Shown: positions 43,665 through 52,955, counted from the first letter of the stretch. The stretch: DNA of 64,000 nucleotides from Chromatiaceae bacterium (GCA_016714645.1 JADKCI010000002.1:930001-994000), one strand, 5' to 3'. Notes: generated by a model not told the origin, from the letters alone. Numbers and translations are program-made.

Positions 43665-43907
43665 TTATGGCTTTACGCATTCGTAAATATAGTTGGCGGA
43701 AAGGTTGCTTTTATCGCCTTCACGCATGAGGAAGCTGGTTTTGTTGTATTTACCACATTCCTCGTCGGCCATGGCCTTTGCCTCCTCTGGCCGTTTCAAA
43801 CTGGCATCAACGACCACATTCTGGCCGTCCGAGAGGAGTATCTCCGGGGTGCAGCCCGACAAGAAAAATGCCATTACCACCAAAAGCGGTTTAATCGGAT
43901 TTTTCAT
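43665..43907 (-). CDS. Small lipoprotein of a tandem paralogous family
   Basis: The 80-residue product has a lipoprotein signal (MKNPIKPLLVVMAFFLSGC), then TPEILLSDGQNVVVDASL, EEAKAMADEECGKYNKTSFL and a C-terminal ANYIYECVKP. The conserved pair of Cys after the lipid Cys suggests one disulfide. The start overlaps the end of the next upstream paralog by 17 bases, so the two are coupled. Function unknown. Confidence 0.75.
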   Translation of the reverse strand: MKNPIKPLLVVMAFFLSGCTPEILLSDGQNVVVDASLKRPEEAKAMADEECGKYNKTSFLMREGDKSNLSANYIYECVKP

Positions 43908-44169
43908 TGGGATTCTCGGCAGGATTCTCTTCGGACCCTATGCAGAAGAAGTAAGAAGCGGCCCATGGGCTTTCCGCATCCGGTTTACGCACCAACCTGG
44001 CAGTCTTATTGGATTTCGCGCACTCTTTGTCTGCAAGCACCTGTGCTGCTTCGGCGCTTACGGAAGGCGGGGCGTATATAACCACGTTATCCGTTGACGA
44101 ACTGATGATTTCAGGCGTGGCCGTGCAGCCAACCAATAGGGCCGAGATTGCTGGCATGAGAAATTTCAT
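43891..44169 (-). CDS. Small lipoprotein of a tandem paralogous family
   Basis: The 92-residue product starts MKFLMPAISALLVGC with a clean lipobox LVGC and an AGGAGAACC ribosome site. TPEIISSSTDNVVIYAPP, VLADKECAKSNKTARLV and ASYFFCIGSEEN follow the same pattern as its neighbours, with an extra Glu/Asn-rich tail. An ATG at 44241 in the same frame would add 24 residues and is less likely. Confidence 0.75.
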   Translation of the reverse strand: MKFLMPAISALLVGCTATPEIISSSTDNVVIYAPPSVSAEAAQVLADKECAKSNKTARLVRKPDAESPWAASYFFCIGSEENPAENPNEKSD

Positions 44170-44259
44170 GAAGGTTCTCCTGCTTGTTGCTGGGGAGTGA
44201 GAAATGGCGGGACCTTGGTTCTCGACAGGGCAGGGCACCACAGGTGTCTTGCGCTGGCT

Positions 44260-44538
44260 TTATATGCAATAGGACCGCCTGGAATGTCTGGGGAGATCCC
44301 GGCAGGCATCGGGTTTTATGCACCGAAAGTGATAGGTGGACAAGATATTAGTATCCACGGTTTGCCGCATTAATTTAGCCATCCTCTGTCCTTGGGCGCA
44401 TTCTTGGTTGGCCATGGCCTTCGCCTCTTTCGATTGGTCGGTTCTGGCACTAACCACTACCAGATTGTCGCTCGATCGGATGATCTCGGTAGCGCAACCC
44501 GCTAACAGCAAGGAAACCACTAGAAGTAGGATTTTCAT
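44260..44538 (-). CDS. Small lipoprotein of a tandem paralogous family
   Basis: The 92-residue product starts MKILLLVVSLLLAGC, lipobox LAGC. It carries ATEIIRSSDNLVVVSARTD, KEAKAMANQECAQGQRMAKLM and STYHFRCIKPDACR, parallel to the two genes downstream. It is first in the minus-strand array. No known domain recognised. Confidence 0.75.
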   Translation of the reverse strand: MKILLLVVSLLLAGCATEIIRSSDNLVVVSARTDQSKEAKAMANQECAQGQRMAKLMRQTVDTNILSTYHFRCIKPDACRDLPRHSRRSYCI

Positions 44539-44716
44539 GATTTGGCCCGCATGGAGTGGGTAGAGGGCGTAGAGCGAGAGGATTGTACCGCGCTACGCCT
44601 ACCCCACGCCCGGGCACTTGTAGGCACGCGTTGATCGGATTGCCACCAAGCCGCAAATGGTGGTGGACCTGGCAGGAAATATCGGGGGAACGTAGGCACG
44701 ATTTCCGGCATACCGG

Positions 44717-44743
44717 AAAAAGAAAAAGCCGCAGAGTGCGGCT
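44717..44743 (-). terminator. Terminator downstream of tRNA-Arg
   Basis: On the minus strand AGCCGCA and TGCGGCT form a 7-bp stem with a 3-base loop, followed by TTTTTCTTTTT. Confidence 0.85.
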
Positions 44744-44758
44744 AAGTACTTGATCAAT

Positions 44759-44835
44759 TGGCGCGCCCGGAGAGATTCGAACTCCCGACCCTCTGGTTCG
44801 TAGCCAGATACTCTATCCAACTGAGCTACGGGCGC
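44759..44835 (-). tRNA. tRNA-Arg (anticodon ACG)
   Basis: The 77-base cloverleaf begins GCGCCCG and ends CGGGCGC-G-CCA, a perfect 7-bp acceptor stem with encoded CCA. The D arm is AGCTCAGTTGGATAGAGT, the anticodon stem-loop CTGGCTACGAACCAG with ACG (read as ICG after deamination), and the T arm GGGAGTTCGAATCTCTC. A terminator follows 16 bases downstream. Confidence 0.97.
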
Positions 44836-44973
44836 TTGTTTAAGCGCCCTATTATCCCGAAGGGCCCCGGGGCCGTCAAGCGTGGCGTGGGTTTTCGCCG
44901 GAACCAGGAATGGACCCTGAACTCGCGCTTCGCTACCATGGCATCCTGGTGGTCAGACTTTTTGGATATTAGC

Positions 44974-45360
44974 GTGCAGTTACCTCTTACACCTTCCGAG
45001 CATTCCGTTGTGATCCTGGGAGCGAGCCCGAAACCAGCCCGCTATGCCTATCAGGCTTTGCGGCTGCTGGATGATATGGGCTATCGGGTATTGCCGGTGC
45101 ATCCCAATTTCGACCGGATCGATGATATTCCGGTAACTTCGAACCTGAACGCGATCCAGGAGCCAGTTCACACCTTGACCCTGTATGTCGGGCCCGAACG
45201 CAGTCGCGACCTGATCGCGGACATCGTCGCCCTGGCGCCCGGTCGGGTGATCCTCAACCCGGGTACCGAATCTCCGGCACTCGAAGAGGCCCTGGGCCTG
45301 GCGGGTATCCCCAGCGAGCGGGCCTGCACCCTGGTCCTGCTGCGTACCGGGCAGTTTTAG
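44974..45360 (+). CDS. CoA-binding domain protein (YccU type)
   Basis: A small Rossmann-fold protein: SVVILGASPKPARYAYQALRLLDDMGYRVLPVHP, then VHTLTLYVGPERS, VILNPGTES and a final CTLVLLRTGQF. The family binds CoA; its cellular role is unclear. The start is uncertain: GTG 44974 (VQLPLTPSEH) fits family lengths, ATG 44938 would add 12 residues. The frame extends back over the tRNA, which is not coding. mazG starts 9 bases after the stop. Confidence 0.75.
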   Translation: MQLPLTPSEHSVVILGASPKPARYAYQALRLLDDMGYRVLPVHPNFDRIDDIPVTSNLNAIQEPVHTLTLYVGPERSRDLIADIVALAPGRVILNPGTESPALEEALGLAGIPSERACTLVLLRTGQF

Positions 45361-45369
45361 GATCAAGCG

Positions 45370-46173
45370 GTGGCCGAGCGCCAAACCTATGGCCTGGATG
45401 ACCTGCTGGGCATCCTGGGGCACCTGCGTGACCCCAATAAGGGCTGTCCCTGGGACCGGCAACAGGATTTTCGTAGCCTGCTGCCCTATGTCTTGGAGGA
45501 GGCCTACGAGGTGGCGGAGGCTATCGATCAGGAAGACATGGTGGCCCTGCGCGATGAGTTAGGGGATCTCCTCTTCCAGATCGCCTTTCAAGCGCACTTG
45601 GGACAAGAGAGCGGTCATTTTGATTTCCCTCAGGTGGTTGACGCCATCTGCGCCAAGATGATCCGGCGCCATCCTCATGTTTTTGGCGAAGTGGAACTGG
45701 GGGATGCGGCGGCGGTAAATGCCCATTGGGAGCGGCTCAAGGCCAGCGAGCGGGCGCGCAAATCGGCCGAGATTCCGCCAGGTCTGCTGGATGGCGTAGC
45801 CCAGGCCTTGCCAGCCCTGGTTCGGGCGGAAAAGCTACAGCGTCGCGCCTCGCGGGGCGGCTTTGACTGGGATCAGGCCACGGAAGTGCTCGATAAGGTT
45901 AGAGAAGAGGTCGATGAGTGCGCCGAGACCCTGGCCGATGGCGCCAGCCATCGGGCCCGGGTCCACGAGGTAGGGGATCTGCTCTTCGTCGCCGTTAACC
46001 TGGCCCGCCACCTGGGCGTGGATGCCGAGCAGGCGCTCCGCGCCGCCAATCATCGCTTCGAAAAACGCTTTCGATATATCGAGCAGGGCTTGCGCGCCCA
46101 GGGCCGAGCGCCTGGTATCAAGGTCAGGGCGGAAATGGAACGGCTCTGGGCGGCCGCCAAGGCGGTGGAGTAG
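45370..46173 (+). CDS. mazG: Nucleoside triphosphate pyrophosphohydrolase MazG
   Basis: MazG hydrolyses NTPs and dNTPs to monophosphates, cleaning the pool and modulating stress. The 267-residue protein has two MazG repeats: LRDPNKGCPWDRQQDF, LEEAYEVAEAID and LRDELGDLLFQI in the first, and VREEVDECAETLAD and EVGDLLFVAVNLAR in the second, with the metal-binding ExxE and D. Start GTG at 45370, since no ATG is near. Confidence 0.93.
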   Translation: MAERQTYGLDDLLGILGHLRDPNKGCPWDRQQDFRSLLPYVLEEAYEVAEAIDQEDMVALRDELGDLLFQIAFQAHLGQESGHFDFPQVVDAICAKMIRRHPHVFGEVELGDAAAVNAHWERLKASERARKSAEIPPGLLDGVAQALPALVRAEKLQRRASRGGFDWDQATEVLDKVREEVDECAETLADGASHRARVHEVGDLLFVAVNLARHLGVDAEQALRAANHRFEKRFRYIEQGLRAQGRAPGIKVRAEMERLWAAAKAVE

Positions 46174-46277
46174 GGGGTATTCCCCGGAGCCGGCTGAACC
46201 GCTGCTTTTATCATTATCTCAATGCCTGCAACCGGTTAGGCCGGTTTCATCATTTCCATTCCGCAGGGATTTATCCC

Positions 46278-47132
46278 ATGAGCTACCTCGACCACATCCG
46301 CGCCTGCAACCGCTGGGAACCCAGCCAATTCGTCCCCTTCCGGGTCGAGGGTGAACAGGTGGGTCTGATCCGCCGCGACTTTGTTCCCCATCTGCGTAAT
46401 TTCCCGGCTATCCTGAGCGCTGGCGAGGCGGGCGTGGATTGGGTCCATGCTGCGACAGGGCTGGAAGAACGATCCCGGCTGCTGCATGAAGTCATCCAGG
46501 ACCTGCATGCCCAGGGCATCATTGGCCACCTCCATGGCGAGCGCTACCCGGTTGCCGCCAAGACCCGGCTCCAGCCGCGGCTGTTGATCGACCGCTCCGC
46601 CGCGCCCTATTTTGGCGTAAGGGCTTACGGTCAACACCTCAACGGCTTTGTGCGTTCGCGGGATGGCCTACAGTTGTGGGTCGCGCGCCGCGCCGCCGAC
46701 CGCCGCGTGTTTCCCGACCATCTGGATAATCTTGCCGCGGGTGGTCTGCCCTGGGGCCTGGGTCTGACGGAGAATATCCATAAGGAATGCCAGGAAGAGG
46801 CGGGGATGCCCGAGTCCCTCTCGTCACGGGCGGTGGCCGTCGGGGCCGTGACCTATTGCGTGGCGGGGCAGCATGGCCTCAAGCCGGATGTCATGTATTG
46901 CTACGACCTGGAGTTGCCGGCGGATTTTCTTCCGGTCAACACGGATGGCGAGGTGGCGAGGTTCGAATTGCAACCCATCGAGGAGGTGATGGCCAGGGTC
47001 CGGGACACGGATGACTTCAAGATCAACTGCAATCTGGTCATCATCGACTTTCTGATCCGCCATGGCTTCATCGGCCCGGAGGAACCGGATTACCTGGACC
47101 TGATCCAGGGACTCAGGTCGCCCTTGCCCTGA
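46278..47132 (+). CDS. Nudix hydrolase with DUF4743 domain
   Basis: The N-terminal DUF4743 region (MSYLDHIRACNRWEPSQFVPF...VGLIRRDF) precedes a Nudix domain with a degenerate box GLPWGLGLTENIHKECQEEAG near residues 155-175, where the usual R is K. DUF4743-Nudix proteins resemble eukaryotic thiamine pyrophosphokinase-like hydrolases. Substrate unknown. GGGATTTATCCC before the ATG is a weak ribosome site. Confidence 0.82.
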   Translation: MSYLDHIRACNRWEPSQFVPFRVEGEQVGLIRRDFVPHLRNFPAILSAGEAGVDWVHAATGLEERSRLLHEVIQDLHAQGIIGHLHGERYPVAAKTRLQPRLLIDRSAAPYFGVRAYGQHLNGFVRSRDGLQLWVARRAADRRVFPDHLDNLAAGGLPWGLGLTENIHKECQEEAGMPESLSSRAVAVGAVTYCVAGQHGLKPDVMYCYDLELPADFLPVNTDGEVARFELQPIEEVMARVRDTDDFKINCNLVIIDFLIRHGFIGPEEPDYLDLIQGLRSPLP

Positions 47133-47193
47133 GCCAGCGGCCCACTTCCAGCCCAGCCGCAGGACACAAACTCAACTTATTGCCAGGTCGGAT

Positions 47194-48436
47194 ATGTCTC
47201 CTCAACGCCATCCCACTACCGCCGTCCAGGTCGGTCCTGTCCAGATCGGGGGCGGCGCGCCCCTGGTGGTCCAGTCCATGACCAATACGGATACCGCAGA
47301 TATCGCCGCCAGTGTGCGCCAGATCGCGGAACTGGCCCGCGCCGGGTCGGAATTGGTACGCCTCACGGTCAACAATGAAGAGGCCGCCCGCGCCGTCCCG
47401 GCCATTCGCGAGGCCCTGGACGCCCTGGGGCTGGATGTCCCGCTGATCGGGGATTTCCACTTTAATGGCCACCGGCTGCTCAGTGACTACCCCGAATGCG
47501 CGCAGGCCCTGGCCAAGTACCGCATCAACCCCGGCAATGTGGGCCGTGGCGAGAAGCGTGACAGCCAGTTCGCGACCCTGATCGAACTGGCCATTCGCTA
47601 TGACCGGCCTGTGCGGATCGGCGTCAACTGGGGCAGCCTTGACCCGGAACTGGTGGCGCGCCTCATGGACGCCAATGCCCGATTGGCCCAGCCGGCGGCG
47701 GTGCGGGAAGTGACCTACGAGGCCATGGTCACCTCCGCCCTGGAGAGTGCCCGTCAGGCCGAGGCCATCGGGCTGGGGCGCGATCGTATCGTCCTCTCCT
47801 GCAAGATGAGCGGGGTCCAGGACCTGATTACCGTTTATCGCCGTCTGGCGGAGCGGGGCGATTATGCCTTGCACCTGGGCCTGACCGAGGCGGGCATGGG
47901 CGCCAAGGGTATCGTGGCCTCCACCGCCGCGCTGGCCGTGCTGCTCCAGGAGGGTATCGGGGATACCATTCGCGTCTCCCTGACCCCCGAGCCTGGCGCG
48001 CCGCGAAGCCGCGAGGTGGAGGTCGCCCAAGAGATCCTCCAGGCCCTGGAATTGCGGGCCTTCGCCCCCCAGGTCACCGCCTGCCCCGGCTGCGGACGCA
48101 CCACCAGCACCGCCTTTCAGCAGCTTGCCCTGGATATCCAGAATCATTTGCGGCAACGCCTGCCGGAATGGCGCCGGACTTATCCCGGGGTGGTCGCCAT
48201 GCGGGTGGCCGTCATGGGCTGTGTCGTCAACGGCCCGGGTGAGAGCAAGCACGCCAATATCGGCATCAGCCTCCCCGGGAATGGCGAGCGGCCCGCTGCC
48301 CCCTGTCTATATCGATGGCGAGAAGGTGGCGACCCTGAAGGGGGAGGGCATTGCCGAGGACTTCATTCGCCTGGTGGATCAGTATGTGGTGGAACATTAC
48401 GCTACCCACCGAGAGGGGCCCGAGTCGGGTGCCTAG
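47194..48436 (+). CDS. ispG: 4-hydroxy-3-methylbut-2-enyl diphosphate synthase, with a one-base frame change
   Basis: IspG is a [4Fe-4S] enzyme of the MEP isoprenoid pathway. The sequence runs TTAVQVGPVQIGGGAPLVVQSM, ELARAGSELVRLTVNN, NPGNVG, then the cluster ligands in ACPGCGRTTST and MGCVVNGPGESKHANIGISLPG. The frame then breaks at the C5 run 48299-48303; one C fewer gives APVYIDGEKVATLKGEGIAEDF and a normal C-terminus to the stop at 48434-48436. Since IspG is normally essential, a sequencing error is the simplest reading. Confidence 0.9.
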
Positions 48437-48469
48437 CTCGGGCCCCTGGGCCGGATAGCCGGCGCGACC

Positions 48470-48916
48470 TCAAGCCGGCAAAATTGACACCACCCGATGG
48501 TGAAAGCGTGGGGAATCCGGCGCCACCGTCAGGCCCTCGGCGTCAGCATACTGGCTAATGCCGATGATGAAGGGCGTCATCTGGGCGACACTGACCCGGC
48601 AGTGGGTGCCGTCCGGATCGATGGCGGGATGGCGCAGGGCCTCGGCCATTTGCGCGGCGGCGCGGGAGGGACCATCGTGCCGATAAAGGGCATCGTTCAG
48701 CAGGATGGCGGTCCGCGAGTCCACGCGTAGGATACAGCGGGTGTCCACCTCCGCCAGTTTCACCATGCCGCCGTAGGAGCGGGTCTTGCCGGTGGTGGAA
48801 CCCCATTGGGGGGCCAGGTCGCTGAGAAAGGCGATCAGCCCCCGATCCACGATCAGGGCATTGGCCACGGCCAGCAGGCAGCGGGAATTGGCCACCGCCA
48901 GGCTTGCGCTATCCAT
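48470..48916 (-). CDS. Hypothetical protein downstream of polyphosphate:AMP phosphotransferase
   Basis: The 148-residue product is neither membrane nor exported by eye. Segments such as PQWGSTTGKTRSYGGMVKLAEVD, AILLNDALYRHDGPSR and THCRVSVAQMTPFIIGISQYA look like a soluble alpha/beta protein. I do not recognise a family. It follows the PPK2-type gene by 22 bases on the same strand and is convergent with ispG, so it is likely part of the yciA-pap transcript. Confidence 0.6.
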   Translation of the reverse strand: MDSASLAVANSRCLLAVANALIVDRGLIAFLSDLAPQWGSTTGKTRSYGGMVKLAEVDTRCILRVDSRTAILLNDALYRHDGPSRAAAQMAEALRHPAIDPDGTHCRVSVAQMTPFIIGISQYADAEGLTVAPDSPRFHHRVVSILPA

Positions 48917-48938
48917 GGGTCTTCCTCATCGTTGTGAG

Positions 48939-50534
48939 TTATTTTTTGCCCTTCTTCTCTTTACCTGGCTTGCCATTTTCCAGATTTTCTTTTTCTATCA
49001 GCCTCCTGCCACAGGCAACATAACCGCTGTTGTTACTAAAGCTGCCAGCATCGAGGGCTGTGCGCAGGGCATCCCGCAGCGTGGTCAAGATCTTGATGCG
49101 GGCAAAGGGCTTGTCGTCGCCCTCGACCAGGGTCCAGGAGGCGGATTCCGTGCTGGTATAGACCACCATGTCGTTGATGGCGGTGCGGTACTGGGGCGCC
49201 TTGTCCCGGTTGCGCCAGTCCTCGGCGGTGATCTTGTACTTTTTATAGGGTACGGCCTCCCGCTCCTTGAAGCGCCGCAACTGTTCCTCGTCACTGACCT
49301 GGAGCCAGAATTTGACCAGAACCACGCCGCTTTCGACCAGTTGTTCCTCGAACTGATTGATTTCGTCGTAGGCGCGGCGCCACTCGGCATCGGTCGCGAA
49401 GCCCTCGACGCGCTCCACCAGCACCCGGCCATACCAGGAGCGGTCAAAGATAGTGAGGTAACCGGAGCGGGGGATATGGCGCCAGAAGCGCCAGAGATAA
49501 TGGTGGGCCTTTTCCTCGTCGGTGGGGGCGGCGATGGGTATGGCGCGGTAGAGACGGGCATCGATCGCGGTGGTGAAACGACGGATGGCGCCGCCCTTGC
49601 CGCCCGCGTCGGCGCCCTCGAAGACGATCACCAGGGAACGACGTTTTTTATAGGCCTCCCAACACAAACCATTCAGTTCGCTCTGTAGCTTGGCCAATTC
49701 GGTGCGGTAGATGTCACAAGCCAGCTTTTGCTCCAGATCGAGATGATCCAGGACCGTGATCCGGGCCTCGGGGCTGGCCGGCAGGTCCAGTTGGCCGGAG
49801 GTGGCGGGGGGCTCCATGGGCGGGGGTTCGCTCAAACGCTGCTTGATGGCATGGAGCAGGGTCTTGCCCATGGTCAGGTCACGGTAGCGGACGTCCCCGG
49901 CCTCGATCAGGTACCAGGGCGAGATACCCCGGTCAGTGTGGCGAATCATGCGCTCCGCCACATACTCGAAGTGGGCATAGTGTTCCCGCTCCTTGCCCTT
50001 CTGCGGCAGCATCTTCCAGCGGCTGCGGTCGTCGCGCTCCAAGTCCTTGAGCCGATCCTGCTGTTCTCGCTCGGACAGGTGAAACCAGAACTTGATGATC
50101 AGGGCCCCATCCTGGATCAGCATGCGCTCGAAATCGACGATGCGATTGAGTTCGCCGTCCAGTTCGGCATCGCTGCAAAGGTTATGGATCCGGTGCTCCA
50201 AGGGCGCCAAATACCAGCCGCCAAAGAGGATGGCCATCTCCCCGCGCGGCGGCATGGAGCGCCAGAATCGCCAATAGCGCGGACGCTGGCGTTCCTCGTC
50301 CGTCTCGTCCCAATAGGCGAAGGACTGGAGGCCGCGGGCATCGAGCCATTCGTGCAACCGGTTGACCACCCCGCCCTTGCCAGCCCCCTCAACCCCGGCG
50401 ACCAGGATGATAACTGGCATGTCTGTCTGCAATAGCTCGCGCTGAACCAGGAGCAACTGGGTGCGCAGCTCTTCCTGTTCGGTGGTGAAGGTCTCCTTAT
50501 CGACCCTGCGGCCAAGCTTGATGGCTTCAAACAT
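48939..50534 (-). CDS. pap: Polyphosphate:AMP phosphotransferase (two-domain PPK2)
   Basis: The enzyme makes ADP from AMP using polyphosphate. The 531-residue product is a tandem of two PPK2 domains, each with a Walker A: GVEGAGKGG at 47-55 and GADAGGKGG near residue 305. Each domain also has the YWRFWRSMP or YLWRFWRHIP segment and the DRSWYGRVLVERVEGF lid in the second. This is the PAP (class II) arrangement. AAAAGGAGA precedes ATG 50534. Lys-rich C-terminus. Confidence 0.93.
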   Translation of the reverse strand: MFEAIKLGRRVDKETFTTEQEELRTQLLLVQRELLQTDMPVIILVAGVEGAGKGGVVNRLHEWLDARGLQSFAYWDETDEERQRPRYWRFWRSMPPRGEMAILFGGWYLAPLEHRIHNLCSDAELDGELNRIVDFERMLIQDGALIIKFWFHLSEREQQDRLKDLERDDRSRWKMLPQKGKEREHYAHFEYVAERMIRHTDRGISPWYLIEAGDVRYRDLTMGKTLLHAIKQRLSEPPPMEPPATSGQLDLPASPEARITVLDHLDLEQKLACDIYRTELAKLQSELNGLCWEAYKKRRSLVIVFEGADAGGKGGAIRRFTTAIDARLYRAIPIAAPTDEEKAHHYLWRFWRHIPRSGYLTIFDRSWYGRVLVERVEGFATDAEWRRAYDEINQFEEQLVESGVVLVKFWLQVSDEEQLRRFKEREAVPYKKYKITAEDWRNRDKAPQYRTAINDMVVYTSTESASWTLVEGDDKPFARIKILTTLRDALRTALDAGSFSNNSGYVACGRRLIEKENLENGKPGKEKKGKK

Positions 50535-50567
50535 AGCTGTCTCCTTTTAACATATTGATTTTATTAT

Positions 50568-50987
50568 TTACTGGGTCTTGCGGGATGCGGCGATGGGCCT
50601 GGGTCGCCCATCGGCGCCTACGGCGACGTAGGTGATGTTGGCGACGGCCACATGATGACGGCTCTCGGGGTCCATTTCGCGGCGGGCCCAGGCCCGGATC
50701 TCGACGCTGACCGAGGTGGTGCCCAACCGCTGCACCCGGGCATAGATGTCCACCAGATCGCCCACGGCCACGGGGGAGACGAAGCGGAACTCATTGACCG
50801 CAATGGTGACCACCCGACCCGCCGCCGCCTGGACGGCCACCGTGGCTCCGGCGATGTCGGCCTGCGACATCAGCCAGCCCCCGAAGATATCACCCGCGGC
50901 ATTGGTATCGGCGGGCATGGCCAGGACCCGGATGGCCAGGCGCCATTGGCTGGGATCACCTTCGTCGAAGAGGTTGGGATCGGGCAT
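50568..50987 (-). CDS. Acyl-CoA thioesterase, YciA-type hotdog fold
   Basis: The 139-residue protein has WRLAIRVLAMPADTNAAGDIFGGWLMSQAD, the hotdog helix with the catalytic Asp of YciA/Acot12-like thioesterases, and TIAVNEFRFVSPVAVGDLVDIYA in the sheet. It hydrolyses acyl-CoA esters. It precedes the polyphosphate kinase gene by 33 bases on the same strand. Confidence 0.88.
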   Translation of the reverse strand: MPDPNLFDEGDPSQWRLAIRVLAMPADTNAAGDIFGGWLMSQADIAGATVAVQAAAGRVVTIAVNEFRFVSPVAVGDLVDIYARVQRLGTTSVSVEIRAWARREMDPESRHHVAVANITYVAVGADGRPRPIAASRKTQ

Positions 50988-51239
50988 AGGGGTTCCCGCT
51001 GATCAGGGCCACCAGAACCGGGGCTTTGGCTGGCGGCGGTTGGGTATCGCGACTGGGCTAACATGGTAACCTCAATGTTCATGTATGGGGTCGGATTCTG
51101 GCGCCACCAGCGGTCCCGGGAAACATTCTGTTAGACTTTGCCCCGGTGGCTTCGCGGTGGAAGGTTGAAGGTCGCCAAGAAACCGATAGGTTAGAAGATG
51201 TTACCTCGCCCAACACCTGCGGTGAAGCAGGAGACCCAG

Positions 51240-52955
51240 ATGCCCATCCCCCCCTCGCCCGGCCGAACCCCTTCACCCCAGATCGCGCTGCCCTACGATC
51301 CGTTTGATATCCTCGGGTCCACCCTGGCGTTACAACAAGCCTGGATTCGTCATCCCGAACGGTTGACCGCCAGCTTGCAAGACCTGGCCCTCGAATCCGC
51401 CCAGATTCGTGATCACCTCATCCAAACCGCCCTCAATCTTCCTAGCGAGCCCGCGCTGGATGCCCATGTCCGCGACGAACGTTTCCAAGATCCCTCTTGG
51501 ACTGAGTTGCCCGGATTTTGCTTTCTCAAGGATATGTATCTTCTTTACGGTCGCTGGTTGCAGGATGCCATCTACGCTACCGAGGATATGGACCACAAAC
51601 AGCGTGAGCGGGCGGCCTTCTGGTTGAGGCAATGGCTGGATGCCATGGCTCCCAGCAATTTTTTCTGGACCAACCCAGAAGCCCTGCGGCGCGCCATCGC
51701 CAGCCAGGGACTTAGCCTAGTCCATGGCCTCGATCATTGGTTGCGCGAGGCGATGGCGGGTGAGGTGCGGATGGTGGAGCCCGATGCCTTCCAGGTCGGC
51801 AAGGACCTGGCGATCACCCCCGGTCAGGTGGTGTTGCGTAACGAATTACTGGAGCTGATTCAGTACGCCCCGGCGACCCCCGCAGTGCATGCCATCCCGG
51901 TGGTGCTGGTGGCACCCTGGATCAACAAGTACTACATCATGGACCTGAGCCCTGGCATCAGCCTGGTCCGGTATCTGGTCGAGCAGGGGTTTACCGTCTT
52001 TGTCACCAGTTGGCGGAATCCCGGTCCCGAGGCCAAGGAGACGACCCTGGAAGATTATGTGCTGGGTGGCGTCCTGCCGGTGCTGGAAGCGGCGCGCGCC
52101 ATCTGCGGCGTACCCCAGGTCCACGCCGCGGGATATTGTCTGGGTGGCACCGCCCTGGCCATGCTGCTGGCCTGGCTGGCGGCCGCCCCCGGGGGCCAGG
52201 AGACCCCTCCCAACCCCGTCCCCCATTGGTCCACCCTGACCACCCTGGTGGACTTCAGCGATCCCGGCGCCATCGGGGCCTTCCTGAGTCCCGGCAGCCT
52301 GGATTTCCTGCAAGAGCGCATGGCCGCCAGGGGCTACCTGGACGGGGCCGACATGGCCACCGCTTTCCGGTTGCTGAGACCCAACAGTTTGATCTGGCAT
52401 TACGTGGTTCACCGCTACCTCTATGGCGAGGCCCTGGCCCCCAACGAGGTGCTCTTCTGGAACTGCGATGCCACCCGTATGCCCGCGGCCATGCACGACT
52501 TCTATTTGCGGGAGTTGTATCTTAAGAACCGGCTGGCACAGCCAGGAAGCCTGGAGATGGGCGGGCGCCCGCTGGATCTGGGGGCGATCCGGCAACCGCT
52601 CTACGCCGTCGGCGCCGAGCAGGACCATATCGCCCCCTGGCGATACACCTTCCGACTCTGCGGCCTGATCGGCGGGCCTGCCCGCTATGTGCTGGCCACC
52701 TCTGGCCATATCCTCGGGGTCATCAACCCCCCCGTGACGCCTCCCAAGCGGCGCTACTGGGTGGGCGACGCCACCGGCCCGCAGGATCCGGATAACTGGC
52801 TGGAAAGCCTGGACAAGCATCCGGGTTCCTGGTGGGAAGACTGGACCCAATGGCTGGGCGAACGCTGTGGCCCTTTGGTACCGCCACCCGCCTTGGGCAA
52901 CGTCGAGTATCCGCCCCTGGAGGCCGCACCGGGGCACTACGTCCTGCAACAATAG
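51240..52955 (+). CDS. phaC: Poly(3-hydroxyalkanoate) synthase, class I/II type
   Basis: PhaC polymerises 3-hydroxyacyl-CoA into storage polyester. From ATG 51240 the product has 571 residues, with the lipase-like box GYCLGG holding the catalytic C300, the Asp in LVDFSDPGAIG, and the His in TSGHILGVINPP. WINKYYIMDLSPGISLV and WRNPGPEAKE are also typical. An AGGAG 6 bases before ATG 51240 decided the start over ATG 51198. Full length, single-subunit type; no phaE neighbour is present. An extended -10 (TGTTAGACT, 51129-51137) lies upstream. Confidence 0.9.
   Translation: MPIPPSPGRTPSPQIALPYDPFDILGSTLALQQAWIRHPERLTASLQDLALESAQIRDHLIQTALNLPSEPALDAHVRDERFQDPSWTELPGFCFLKDMYLLYGRWLQDAIYATEDMDHKQRERAAFWLRQWLDAMAPSNFFWTNPEALRRAIASQGLSLVHGLDHWLREAMAGEVRMVEPDAFQVGKDLAITPGQVVLRNELLELIQYAPATPAVHAIPVVLVAPWINKYYIMDLSPGISLVRYLVEQGFTVFVTSWRNPGPEAKETTLEDYVLGGVLPVLEAARAICGVPQVHAAGYCLGGTALAMLLAWLAAAPGGQETPPNPVPHWSTLTTLVDFSDPGAIGAFLSPGSLDFLQERMAARGYLDGADMATAFRLLRPNSLIWHYVVHRYLYGEALAPNEVLFWNCDATRMPAAMHDFYLRELYLKNRLAQPGSLEMGGRPLDLGAIRQPLYAVGAEQDHIAPWRYTFRLCGLIGGPARYVLATSGHILGVINPPVTPPKRRYWVGDATGPQDPDNWLESLDKHPGSWWEDWTQWLGERCGPLVPPPALGNVEYPPLEAAPGHYVLQQ

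Noticed and set aside
44758..44973. N-terminal extension of the CoA-binding protein gene
   Set aside because: The frame runs across the tRNA-Arg gene on the other strand; the extension is an artefact of an open frame.
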